In this document: piece after piece, positions 34,923-41,827 of the stretch
How the letters are laid out: the number at the start of each line of letters is the position of its first letter
How positions within the stretch are numbered: the stretch's first letter is position 1
DNA from: Synechococcus sp. AG-686-F08
Lineage (GTDB): Bacteria > Cyanobacteriota > Cyanobacteriia > PCC-6307 > Cyanobiaceae
Direction: 5' to 3'
Assembly (NCBI GenBank): GCA_003210315.1
Contig: QCVQ01000014.1
Coordinates: 1-41,827 of the forward strand
DNA: 41,827 nucleotides
The notes under the pieces: generated by a model
What the model was told of the DNA's origin: nothing
Seen by the model: the letters and a program-made list of their open reading frames with translations, nothing else
Databases searched by the model: none
Position numbers and translations under genes: made by a program

Positions 34923-35368
34923 CTTCAAAAAATATCCCCCGTCTGCCACGCACTCAAAGAGAACGTCGCGTTTTCAGCCAACGCAAACGACAGTCCAAGC
35001 GCTTGCCAGTTTGGAGGATGTTGTTGGAATCACTCCTTCTGTTAATGCTTGGGATTGGCCTGCTCGCTGTTTTGAGCTGGTTGCCGACAAAGGTCGATGC
35101 AATCGTTGTTGTTAGTGAAGCGATTGCTGATTTAATCCGAGGCCTCAGTCAATTATTGGAAGCGTTTCTTGGTTTGTCGGCAGTGATTCTGATTGCTGCA
35201 TTGTTGGTGTTGGGTCTGCTGGCGTTGATCTCAGGTTTAATTCGATTCGTACGCACGCTAGTTGTCGTTTTCAAATCATCAGCCCGCCGACAAGCGCTTC
35301 AATCCCATAACGCTCCGACACGAAGCTCTCGTTCGGCTCGCCGCCGCCGGCTTAGAAGAAGTCGCTAA
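34919..35368 (+). CDS. Arg-rich two-helix membrane protein, unknown function
   Basis: A 149-residue protein with a strongly basic, probably disordered N-terminus (residues 8-30, many Arg/Lys), two hydrophobic segments (about 33-55 and 82-112) and a C-terminal tail ending in an Arg/Ser-rich run of about 15 residues. A short amphipathic stretch with D-L-I-R-G lies between the helices. Both ends have the composition of nucleic-acid- or anionic-lipid-binding tails and would face the cytoplasm by the positive-inside rule. No family known to me. It starts inside the stop of the previous gene (ATGA overlap), so the two are probably made in step. Confidence 0.65.
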   Translation: MTSKNIPRLPRTQRERRVFSQRKRQSKRLPVWRMLLESLLLLMLGIGLLAVLSWLPTKVDAIVVVSEAIADLIRGLSQLLEAFLGLSAVILIAALLVLGLLALISGLIRFVRTLVVVFKSSARRQALQSHNAPTRSSRSARRRRLRRSR

Positions 35369-35386
35369 ATAAACCGTTCCTTAACG

Positions 35387-35836
35387 TCACCTGTTTCGCG
35401 GAGCGAGTGAACGCTGCATCATCCAAAGTTCATTCAAGGTCAGGCCGCCGTCACCATTGCGGTCCAAGCTTTCAAAATTGCGCTGAAGCCAGGGAAGGGA
35501 TGCCACTTCCTTGCGATCTAATTGACCATCAAGATTCCGATCGGCTTGTTGAAAGCGGCGTTGCAAACGCAGTCCGCTTGGGTGTGATGCAGCTGGCCTG
35601 ATGTCTTCTATTAACAAATAGTTTCGGCTTGGATGGCGTTGCAGTCGTCGTTCGAGGTAAGGCTGGCCACTGACTTCTTTGACCTCTAGACGTCCATCAC
35701 GATTGGAATCCATCCGAACAAATAACGCCTCCATTCGGGTGCCGTAATGCCGCACAGGATTTGCTTGGACACCTTGGTCTGGCAGAAGGAGCCCAGCTCC
35801 CAGTGCAACGAGTGTGAAGGTGACCCATTTCTCCAT
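35387..35836 (-). CDS. exported EF-hand protein
   Basis: A 149-residue protein with a signal peptide (basic start MEKW, hydrophobic 5-18, likely cut near Q-A-N-P at 24-27) and three canonical 12-residue calcium loops. These are D-S-N-R-D-G-R-L-E-V-K-E (43-54), D-R-N-L-D-G-Q-L-D-R-K-E (99-110) and D-R-N-G-D-G-G-L-T-L-N-E (125-136), each with Asp at 1, Asp or Asn at 3 and 5, Gly at 6 and Glu at 12. It should bind Ca2+ in the periplasm. ATG 35836 is preferred to GTG 35839. It is divergent from the OmpR/EnvZ-like pair, which makes a sensing link possible but unproven. Confidence 0.82.
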   Translation of the reverse strand: MEKWVTFTLVALGAGLLLPDQGVQANPVRHYGTRMEALFVRMDSNRDGRLEVKEVSGQPYLERRLQRHPSRNYLLIEDIRPAASHPSGLRLQRRFQQADRNLDGQLDRKEVASLPWLQRNFESLDRNGDGGLTLNELWMMQRSLAPRNR

Positions 35837-35933
35837 CACAGAAGACTATGGAGTCTGATGGGTGAAGAGATGTCTGAGTGATGACAGATCGTCAATTAAC
35901 TGTGACATGGTCCGCCTCAGCGAGACAGTTGGC

Positions 35934-35962
35934 TTGATGCTCCATACGATCGGAGCATTCAA
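35934..35962. promoter_or_regulatory. inverted repeat upstream of the response regulator
   Basis: TTGATGCTCC (35934-35943) and GGAGCATTCAA (35952-35962) form an inverted repeat of about ten pairs with one bulged base around an 8-base spacer. It lies 53-81 bases before the regulator's start codon, in the gap shared with the divergent EF-hand gene. It could be an operator or an RNA hairpin. No direct evidence separates these. Confidence 0.35.
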
Positions 35963-36014
35963 CTGACGTGGCGACAGTGGTGATGAGCTTTTTGTTGATT
36001 TGGAGGATGGGGCG

Positions 36015-36776
36015 ATGACCCAGCCTTCTTCCACCGCTTCCAACTCCACTGCAAAGAAAGCTTCGATGATTTGGGTCGTGGATGACGATCCGGAGCTCCG
36101 TCAGATGGTGGGCACCTACTTGATCGATCAGGGGTATGACGTTCGCTGTTTGAGTGATGTCAAGCAGCTTGAGGCAAGGCTTGAATTTCAGCGCCCAGAC
36201 TTGATCGTGCTCGATCTGATGATGCCTGGCGATGATGGCCTTACAGCTTTACGGCGCTTGCGAGATGCCAGTGATGATCTACCTGTGGTCATGTTGACGG
36301 CTAGAGGGGATGGCGTTGACCGGATCATTGGCCTAGAGCAAGGAGCTGATGACTATCTCGCGAAGCCGTTTCTTCCCCGTGAGTTGTCAGCACGCATTGA
36401 AGCAGTGCTTAGAAGGCGTAGTTCGATTCCTGCCGGCACTCCCCTGGCTGAAGGGGGTGATGTGACATTTGGAGAGAATCAATTTGATCTTTCCGCCAGA
36501 ACGCTGTTTCGCGACGGTACGCCTGTCGTGATTACCAGTGGTGAGTTCAGCTTGTTGGCAGCCTTCGTGCAGCACCCCCATCGGCCTCTATCCAGAGAAA
36601 GGCTCATTGAGCTGGCTCGTGGACCAGGTTCTGATACGGATAGTCGCAGCATGGACGTACAAGTTTCGCGGGTGCGCAAACTGGTCGAACCGGATCCTGC
36701 GCGTCCTCGCTACATCCAAACGGTTTGGGGTTATGGCTATGTCTTCGTGCCTGATGGACAACCTCGTTCGCGTTGA
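36015..36776 (+). CDS. OmpR-type response regulator
   Basis: A 253-residue two-component response regulator. The receiver domain (about 17-135) has the acidic pocket Asp23-25, phospho-acceptor Asp67 (V-L-D-L-M-M-P-G), switch Thr95 and Lys117 (D-D-Y-L-A-K-P-F). The C-terminal winged helix (about 155-248) has R-S-M-D-V-Q-V-S-R-V-R-K and the final V-W-G-Y-G-Y-V-F. The receiver resembles proteobacterial OmpR (G-L-E-Q-G-A-D-D-Y) more than cyanobacterial RpaA/RpaB. GGAGG (36002-36006) eight bases before ATG 36015 fixes the start. Seven bases separate it from the kinase gene, so they form a cognate operon. Target genes are unknown. Confidence 0.9.
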   Translation: MTQPSSTASNSTAKKASMIWVVDDDPELRQMVGTYLIDQGYDVRCLSDVKQLEARLEFQRPDLIVLDLMMPGDDGLTALRRLRDASDDLPVVMLTARGDGVDRIIGLEQGADDYLAKPFLPRELSARIEAVLRRRSSIPAGTPLAEGGDVTFGENQFDLSARTLFRDGTPVVITSGEFSLLAAFVQHPHRPLSRERLIELARGPGSDTDSRSMDVQVSRVRKLVEPDPARPRYIQTVWGYGYVFVPDGQPRSR

Positions 36777-36783
36777 GGGCTGA

Positions 36784-38127
36784 ATGACCCCAAGGGTTTG
36801 GCAAGTTCGACTGAGATCTCTATTCGGTTGGAGCGGCCTTGCTCTGGGCAGTTGGGCGTTTTGCTTATTGGTTCTACAGGTGTTGTTTGGACAGCAGCTT
36901 GAGCAGTTACAGACGGTACAGCTCGGCCGTGACCTGGCGCTCAATGTAAGGCTCACGGAGTTGGCGCTAGAGCGCTACCCCCCCCATCTGGTGACCGAAC
37001 TCACAGGTTTAGACCTTACTGTTGCGATCCATCCCAAGCCAGTTCAAAAACTTCCATCAGCAGGTTTTCAACGTCAGGCGAAAGCTCTGCAGACACAGCT
37101 TTGTGAACGGCTCTCTCATTGCCCGATGGTCGTGGCGGATCGCGATCACGAGGGCGAACGCGGAATTTGGATTGAGTTGATTTCGCCGCTAGAACCCATT
37201 TGGCTGCGCGTAAACGTTCGTGCTCCGATGAGTTGGCCGCCCGAACCCACTCTGTTGGGTTTATCGCTGGTTGGCGCGGGAATGATTTGTGGCGGCCTGT
37301 TTCTCCTTATAGAGGTTGAGGCGCCTCTGCGTGGATTGGAAAAGGCCTTGTCCCGTGTTGGGGATGGAATCGATCCTGACGCTGTTCCTGCTCGTGGTGC
37401 TCCAGAGGTTCAGCGCCTTACGCGTCGCTTCAATGCCATGGTGCGACGTTTGGCGGCTAATCGGAATGAAAGGGCCACCATGCTCGCTGGAATTGCCCAT
37501 GACTTACGAGCGCCTATCACTCGGCTGCAGTTTCGTTTGTCCTTGCCTCAACTCAGCTCAAAAGAACGCGAGCGGTGTGCAGGAGACTTGCAGTCTCTGG
37601 AACGGATCACAGGCCAGTTTTTGCTGTTCGCCGGTGGTGGTGATGAAGAACTCTCAGTGTCCGTTCCCTTGGACCAATTACTGGCTGAGGTAGCAAGTAG
37701 TCATCCAGCTGATCAATTGCAGCTTGAGTTGGACAACGTTGAGGTCATGGTGAAACCCGTTGCCCTGAGTCGTGCTGTTGCCAACTTGATTGACAACGCT
37801 TTCACCTATGGCCAAGCCCCAGTGGTGTTGCGGTTGCTGCGCACAGCAGACCAATGTTTGATTGAAGTTTGGGATCAGGGTGAAGGCATGCCCCAGCGTC
37901 AGTGGGAACAGGCCCTTCAACCGTTTCACCGCCTCGACTCCTCGCGCGGCGGTCAGGGACACTGTGGATTGGGATTAGCCATTGTTGTGCATGTGGCGCG
38001 TCTTCATGGTGGCCATCTCGATTGCTGTTATGCGGAGAGTTTGAATGATGTGAAGGTTCCAGGATGCTTCGCTATTCGTTTGTCACTGCCAATGGAGCTC
38101 TTGGTGGAAAACGTTGCGAAAAGCTGA
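36784..38127 (+). CDS. EnvZ-like sensor histidine kinase
   Basis: A 447-residue inner-membrane kinase. Helix 1 is about 12-36 and helix 2 about 157-177, flanking a sensor domain of about 120 residues with no named fold. A HAMP linker (about 178-227) leads to the H-box G-I-A-H-D-L-R-A-P-I-T-R-L with His239. The ATPase has the N box N-L-I-D-N-A (Asn338), G1 D-Q-G-E-G-M-P and G2 G-L-G-L-A-I. The layout and the H-box are EnvZ-like. It is the partner of the regulator seven bases upstream. The stimulus is unknown; osmotic or ionic signals are suggested only by the family. Two Cys in the sensor (L-C-E-R-L-S-H-C-P) could form a disulfide. Confidence 0.9.
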   Translation: MTPRVWQVRLRSLFGWSGLALGSWAFCLLVLQVLFGQQLEQLQTVQLGRDLALNVRLTELALERYPPHLVTELTGLDLTVAIHPKPVQKLPSAGFQRQAKALQTQLCERLSHCPMVVADRDHEGERGIWIELISPLEPIWLRVNVRAPMSWPPEPTLLGLSLVGAGMICGGLFLLIEVEAPLRGLEKALSRVGDGIDPDAVPARGAPEVQRLTRRFNAMVRRLAANRNERATMLAGIAHDLRAPITRLQFRLSLPQLSSKERERCAGDLQSLERITGQFLLFAGGGDEELSVSVPLDQLLAEVASSHPADQLQLELDNVEVMVKPVALSRAVANLIDNAFTYGQAPVVLRLLRTADQCLIEVWDQGEGMPQRQWEQALQPFHRLDSSRGGQGHCGLGLAIVVHVARLHGGHLDCCYAESLNDVKVPGCFAIRLSLPMELLVENVAKS

Positions 38128-38186
38128 TTTTTTAACCCTTTTTGGGATTTGTTAGGCACCAATGGGGTGTTGGCGATCTCTCTGTT

Positions 38187-39152
38187 ATGGGCCATAAGGA
38201 GAACAAAAAATCAAAGCACAGCGGCAAAAGCAAAGAAACAGACCAACCCAATTCGTTTAAACCCGTATCTGATGCGCTGATGGATGAGCTTGATCGCAAC
38301 CATTCCAACAGCGCGGCATCATCTGAATTGCAGGGGGGTGGACTTGAACACTCACATCACAATGGTGAACGACTCAAGAAAAAGCTTTATGAGTCAGAAC
38401 TGGAAAAGCTCCAGTCTCAACTCGTCAAAATGCAGTACTGGATCAAAGAAAAGGGCTTTCGCATGATCATCCTGTTTGAAGGACGGGATGCAGCTGGTAA
38501 GGGGGGCACGATTAAACGTTTGACTGAGCCTTTAAATCCGCGCGGAGCAAGAGTTGTTGCTTTGGGGACCCCTTCTGATCGTCAAAAAACGCAGTGGTAT
38601 TTCCAGCGCTATGTGGAACATTTCCCTGCTGCAGGAGAAATTGTGGTCTTCGACCGTAGCTGGTATAACCGCGCTGGTGTGGAGAGAGTGATGGGGTTTT
38701 GTACCCCACATGAAGTTGAGTCTTTTCTCGAGGATTGTCCTCAGTTCGAGCGAATGTTGGTTCGCAGTGGTGTCTTGTTATTAAAGTATTGGTTCTCAGT
38801 TAGTGATACAGAACAAGAAATCCGTTTTCAATCACGCATCGATGACCCCACACGGCGCTGGAAGCTCAGTCCTATGGACCTCGAAGCCCGAAATCGTTGG
38901 GTGGAGTTTTCTGAGGCAAAGGATGTGATGCTCGCAAGCACAAACATTCCTGAAGCACCATGGTTCTCGGTAGAAGCCGATGATAAAAGGCGAGCCCGGC
39001 TTAATTGTTTAAGGCATGTACTGAGTAAAGTGCCATGGGAGGATATGACTCCTCCAGCAATTAAATTGCCACCAAGGCCAAAACAGGGCTCTTATCAGAG
39101 GCCACCTATCAATGAACAGTTTTTTGTTCCTAACCATTACCCCTACGAATAA
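38187..39152 (+). CDS. ppk2: polyphosphate kinase 2
   Basis: A 321-residue PPK2-family kinase that moves phosphate between polyphosphate and nucleotides. Walker A is G-R-D-A-A-G-K-G-G-T (99-108). The Walker B/lid region is V-V-F-D-R-S-W-Y-N-R (153-162), followed by R-F-Q-S-R-I-D-D-P-x-R-x-W-K-L-S-P-M-D (about 213-231). This is a class I PPK2 pattern, using polyphosphate to make ATP or GTP, or the reverse. The first 65 residues are a Lys/His/Ser-rich low-complexity extension. I start at ATG 38187. The open frame back to TTG 38142 is unlikely. It lies 59 bases after the kinase gene on the same strand and may share its operon. Confidence 0.9.
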   Translation: MGHKENKKSKHSGKSKETDQPNSFKPVSDALMDELDRNHSNSAASSELQGGGLEHSHHNGERLKKKLYESELEKLQSQLVKMQYWIKEKGFRMIILFEGRDAAGKGGTIKRLTEPLNPRGARVVALGTPSDRQKTQWYFQRYVEHFPAAGEIVVFDRSWYNRAGVERVMGFCTPHEVESFLEDCPQFERMLVRSGVLLLKYWFSVSDTEQEIRFQSRIDDPTRRWKLSPMDLEARNRWVEFSEAKDVMLASTNIPEAPWFSVEADDKRRARLNCLRHVLSKVPWEDMTPPAIKLPPRPKQGSYQRPPINEQFFVPNHYPYE

Positions 39153-39340
39153 TCAAGTGACTGACTGGCTTTGGTCGTTTCGAATCTTCCGCTGTGGACA
39201 TCAGTCTTGCTATTAGCAGGGTCTCCATTGTCTCTAATAATTCCATATCAGATTCTACTGGTTAATGACTGTACAAACGTAGAAGCAGATCTTTGCTTTT
39301 GAAGTTAGGTATAGTTAACAAATATCAAGGATTTTCGGTC

Positions 39341-39805
39341 ATGAGGTGGTTACAAATTTTCATTTCAACTCTATTGCTGATGAGTGTATCTGGTTTTGAC
39401 ATGGAAAACGAAACTGACTCCTACTCATCAAAAGCTATAGCGTTTGAGAAATGCGAAGAATGGAAAGATAAAGGTAATGTAGTTGTTTATAAAACAAGCG
39501 TCAACATTGCGGAAGAGGCATCACGATTCAACGTTGAGCATCCTTTGCCTGTATCAGTTTCATCTGATTCCGTAAAAGCCAAATTACAACTTGCCGATAG
39601 GTTATATGAGTGGAATCAATCAGTACAAAATTTTCTAGCTAGTCATCCTACGAAAGCAATTAAGGTTAACTCGCGTATTTGTGATTACGAGCCAAAAGCA
39701 AAACTATTTGTTGGTTATGAAAATAAGCTGATTCAGGAAGGGGTTTGGAAGGATGAAGATGGAATGAGAGGCAAGATGGTCAAGGTTAAATCCTTTCGAT
39801 ATTGA
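39341..39805 (+). CDS. small exported protein, unknown function
   Basis: A 154-residue AT-rich gene. ATG 39341 with AAGGA before it (39328-39332) gives a short signal peptide (hydrophobic about 4-17, likely cut near S-V-S-G-F). The mature part is hydrophilic and helical with D-R-L-Y-E-W-N-Q-S-V and two Cys (K-C-E-E-W and R-I-C-D-Y) that could form a disulfide. A few aromatic/Lys clusters close it. No family known to me. The open frame reaches back to TTG 39293 without a signal-like start. It lies in the sparsely coding right end of the window. Confidence 0.55.
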   Translation: MRWLQIFISTLLLMSVSGFDMENETDSYSSKAIAFEKCEEWKDKGNVVVYKTSVNIAEEASRFNVEHPLPVSVSSDSVKAKLQLADRLYEWNQSVQNFLASHPTKAIKVNSRICDYEPKAKLFVGYENKLIQEGVWKDEDGMRGKMVKVKSFRY

Positions 39806-39981
39806 TGATTTGTTTTTAGCTCGTTAGGGCAACTCCACGCCGATGACTCTTCAAGGCAATGATCTGGCTCTCTAGTGCAGACACACTGCTTGATTTCATA
39901 TATCACCATAGATTGTGATCATTTATCCAATGAAGCTCATTCTTTTAAATAAAATTTTTGAGTTAAATCTTAGGTAAATAC

Positions 39982-40137
39982 GTGGATCTTCGTCTTGTTG
40001 AGTTGCTTGGGAAGTACCAGGAAGAAGAGCTTGAAGCGATCGAACGATGGTTTAACCATACGCAGCCATTGGCTCTTGAAATTATGGGCAGCATGAAAAT
40101 TGCTCGAGGAACCATAAAAAGGGAGAAAAAATACTAG
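39982..40137 (+). CDS. possible 51-residue small protein
   Basis: GTG at 39982, with AGGT six bases before it, opens a 51-codon frame ending in TAG at 40135-40137. The peptide is helical and charged, L-V-E-L-L-G-K-Y-Q-E-E-E-L-E-A-I-E-R-W-F (4-23), then a short turn and a basic end (I-K-R-E-K-K-Y). The heptad-like pattern makes it a better candidate than the longer frame on the other strand. No family known. Confidence 0.4.
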   Translation: MDLRLVELLGKYQEEELEAIERWFNHTQPLALEIMGSMKIARGTIKREKKY

Positions 40138-40393
40138 GCCTTCCCTGCTCGTTATCGAATGATCACTCGTCTCCGATCGATTAGTGATCAAAAACCTCTC
40201 AATATGTTTTTATTTTCATATATTTTTTATTTAGGCTTTTGTATTGACTGTATCTCAAGCGTTTGACTAATATTTATGGCTTACTGCGAATATGATGCCT
40301 CTTTTTGCCATTAGATGCACAAGCTTTTGGGTCATTTATCACTTTAATTCTTCCCATCTCAATCTATAAAAGGATATGTCTTGAGTTTTCAAC
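40138..40393. other. AT-rich intergenic stretch
   Basis: About 256 bases with no gene-like frame and no clear terminator or promoter. I see nothing definite. Confidence 0.5.
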
Positions 40394-40582
40394 GTGACTA
40401 GCTACGTTCTAATGGTCATTTTTGTTGTTTTGTTGCCTTCCGGAGTTTTAAGTGCTTCATTGGCGGCATCGAAAAACCAAAAATACTGGATATGGTTAAT
40501 TGCTGGTTTAGTTTTTGGACCTATTGGGCTAATCGCCTCTTCCTATGCTCAAGATAAAAGTACACGGCCTAATATTAGTTGA
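40394..40582 (+). CDS. small membrane protein with a glycine-rich second helix
   Basis: A 62-residue protein with two helices (about 3-24 and 32-50) linked by a K-N-Q-K-Y-W turn. The second has the W-L-I-A-G-L-V-F-G-P-I-G-L pattern seen in many small bacterial membrane proteins of unknown role. GTG 40394 gives full length; ATG 40412 would shorten helix 1. The final eight bases overlap the converging linker-type gene. Function unknown. Confidence 0.6.
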   Translation: MTSYVLMVIFVVLLPSGVLSASLAASKNQKYWIWLIAGLVFGPIGLIASSYAQDKSTRPNIS

Positions 40583-41306
40583 TTGTGAATGTTGATGTCA
40601 AAATTGCTAGGATTATCCAGATCGAAATTCCTATGGATGCCGTGAGTGTAAGGATCCATAATTTTAGAGCTCTACCTGTTGGCTTGTCATAAAGTAGCTT
40701 TTCAATTGATGTCTTGTTGCTGAAGAGTAAATGGTCAGCAATTGACATCATTAACTTGTTTGATGTCAGTTTTTTCTGCCACTCAAAGCCGTATCTTGGA
40801 TATTGTTGATATAGGGGGACTGAGCCTTTTTCACGTCCTGGAAGAATTCTAGAGACCTCACTAGGAGGTATATCGTATCCAAATCGATTCATGTACTCGT
40901 CACTATCTAGTACATAGTCTATAAAATAGTTAAATCCCTTTTCCCCAATGATTATCGATAGTGCTAAACCTTCTGCTCCGTTGTATACTTTTCTCCCAAG
41001 AGCTCTGGCTATAACTTGTTCTGCCAATCGATAGTTGTTGTTGCATTCGATATAACCGCGTCGAAATCGGTCAGACAAAAAGAGACCTCTAATGAAATCG
41101 CGAACGGTTATTGAATTATTGCGAAGTTGTGATTCAAGGTATACCTCCCTATCTTTCTCCAAGAGATGAAAAAATACTTGCCTGTAGCAGTTTCTGATTA
41201 GCTTTTCTGTTTCGCTTTCTGTATTGATTTCTATATCTTGATTGCTGACTCCTTCGACTCTTGAATTTTGGGTTGAGATTGTGAAATTCTTTGGAGGAAT
41301 TGCCAT
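40575..41306 (-). CDS. phycobilisome linker-domain protein with C-terminal membrane helix (CpcG/CpcL type)
   Basis: A 243-residue protein. Residues about 33-160 form a phycobilisome linker (PBS_linker) domain: N-C-Y-R-Q-V-F-F, L-E-S-Q-L-R-N-N-S-I-T-V-R-D-F-I-R-G-L (57-75), S-D-x-F-R-R, N-N-N-Y-R-L-A-E-Q-V-I-A-R-A-L-G-R-K-V-Y-N (89-109) and S-D-E-Y-M-N-R-F-G. This is the rod linker fold. The R-I-L-P-G-R end of the domain is as in CpcG. Instead of the usual core-binding C-terminus, a hydrophobic helix follows (about 215-238), the mark of CpcL (formerly CpcG2) proteins that tie phycocyanin rods to the membrane and photosystem I. The start M-A-I-P-P is typical. It is alone here, AT-rich, far from rod genes. 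Family is sure; the CpcL role is inferred. Confidence 0.82.
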   Translation of the reverse strand: MAIPPKNFTISTQNSRVEGVSNQDIEINTESETEKLIRNCYRQVFFHLLEKDREVYLESQLRNNSITVRDFIRGLFLSDRFRRGYIECNNNYRLAEQVIARALGRKVYNGAEGLALSIIIGEKGFNYFIDYVLDSDEYMNRFGYDIPPSEVSRILPGREKGSVPLYQQYPRYGFEWQKKLTSNKLMMSIADHLLFSNKTSIEKLLYDKPTGRALKLWILTLTASIGISIWIILAILTSTFTIN

Positions 41307-41618
41307 ATTGATTCATTATTATTCTCATTTTATACATTTTGCCCCCTATTGAATCGTTTATTTGGCACAAATCTGTGTATCAATGGTGGCTTTGGAGTGG
41401 TTTGCTTTTCACTCTTTGTTAATAGTATTGGTCTGGTTGCTCTTTCTGAAAAGGTAGCAATTTGTCAATCAGTTTGAAATTATTTGCCTTGAGTTTGAGC
41501 TGCCGTGCGATCTAGTGGGTGTGTTTTTAGGTACGCTAGGATTATTCAATTATTCTTGGTTTTGACATCTTATTGTGCTTATGCGTCGAATTACAGTTGG
41601 ATTGTATTAATGATTTAA
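41307..41618. other. AT-rich upstream region of the linker-type gene
   Basis: About 310 bases. TTGACA at 41562-41567 lacks a good -10 partner at the usual distance. No tRNA, repeat or terminator is seen. Confidence 0.4.
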
Positions 41619-41789
41619 ATGAATTTTTCTAATAGTTGTGTTGAAGACGTCGCTTCAGCCATGGAGTTGTTCAAACCAAAAGCCTGCGAGCTGCCAAGAG
41701 CTCCACAGAAAAATCGCAAGAAACAACCAGTTCACCCAGGCGGGCCGATCACGATTTTCGAACATGCAGTGAGTGATGCAACCCTTTAA
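41619..41789 (+). CDS. possible 56-residue small protein
   Basis: ATG 41619 opens a 56-codon frame ending in TAA at 41787-41789, with an alternative start at ATG 41661. The peptide has a short helix (E-D-V-A-S-A-M-E-L-F), a basic centre (A-P-Q-K-N-R-K-K-Q-P) and an ordered end (G-G-P-I-T-I-F-E-H-A-V). The coding part is visibly less AT-rich than the sequence before it, which favours a real gene. No ribosome binding site is clear and no family is known. Confidence 0.42.
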   Translation: MNFSNSCVEDVASAMELFKPKACELPRAPQKNRKKQPVHPGGPITIFEHAVSDATL

Positions 41790-41827
41790 TTGTGGCGGTT
41801 CCACGCCTCTCAATTCTGAATTCTTTT

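Noticed and set aside
39970-40191. 73-codon minus-strand open frame
   Set aside because: Its residue pattern is less coherent than that of the opposite 51-codon frame, which also has a ribosome site.

Overview
The window reads as chromosome of a marine picocyanobacterium, most likely Synechococcus (subcluster 5.1 type). The grounds are: a full-length ChlH Mg-chelatase subunit, a high-light-inducible protein, a phycobilisome linker-type protein, a chloroplast-like initiator tRNA, and many small cyanobacteria-specific families (CGLD27/DUF1230, DUF3318, DUF3386, DUF2811, DUF2949, DUF3038, DUF4335, DUF6447). Coding density is high, codon use is mixed-GC, and I see no insertion sequence, integrase, prophage or CRISPR array. 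The strain cannot be named from the sequence alone.

Layout. 1-4.9 kb: a partial HdeD-like membrane protein, an amino-acid ABC permease and its lipoprotein binding protein (AapJ/NatF type) split by a small opposite-strand membrane gene, a secreted small protein and a SulP anion permease. 4.9-7 kb: a gene-poor stretch with hairpins, a 30-residue membrane peptide and small proteins, one of them TerB-like. 7-11.9 kb: an FAD-linked oxidase divergent from a CbiX chelatase with a His/Cys-rich tail, DUF2811 and a GMC oxidoreductase. 12.3-15 kb (minus): initiator tRNA, then DUF3318 - rsfS - CGLD27 - asparaginase II. 15-20.7 kb: carB, DUF3386, an AGCS Na+/amino-acid symporter and DUF6447. 20.7-24.8 kb: an ABC exporter divergent from S4 protein - tpiA - folP - DCC protein. 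25-32.9 kb: chlH divergent from dapB - membrane protein - hli - UbiH-like hydroxylase - DUF2949, with apt converging. 33.4-35.4 kb: a tightly packed operon DUF3038 - DUF4335 - 84-residue protein - Arg-rich two-helix membrane protein. 35.4-39.2 kb: an exported EF-hand protein, an OmpR/EnvZ-like two-component pair and ppk2. 39.2-41.8 kb: AT-rich, sparsely coding, holding small unknown proteins and a CpcG/CpcL-type phycobilisome linker domain that ends in a membrane helix.

Most of the window is core metabolism: pyrimidine/arginine precursor, lysine, folate, chlorophyll, triose phosphate, purine salvage and polyphosphate. The parts most likely to hold undescribed biology are the membrane-anchored linker protein in the AT-rich right end, the DUF3038/DUF4335 operon with its two unnamed partners, the micropeptide with a palindrome just upstream, several leader hairpins (notably one ending exactly at the symporter start codon), and a terminator built into the coding end of the binding-protein gene. 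Four gene pairs overlap tail to tail, so antisense read-through between converging genes is likely to be common here.
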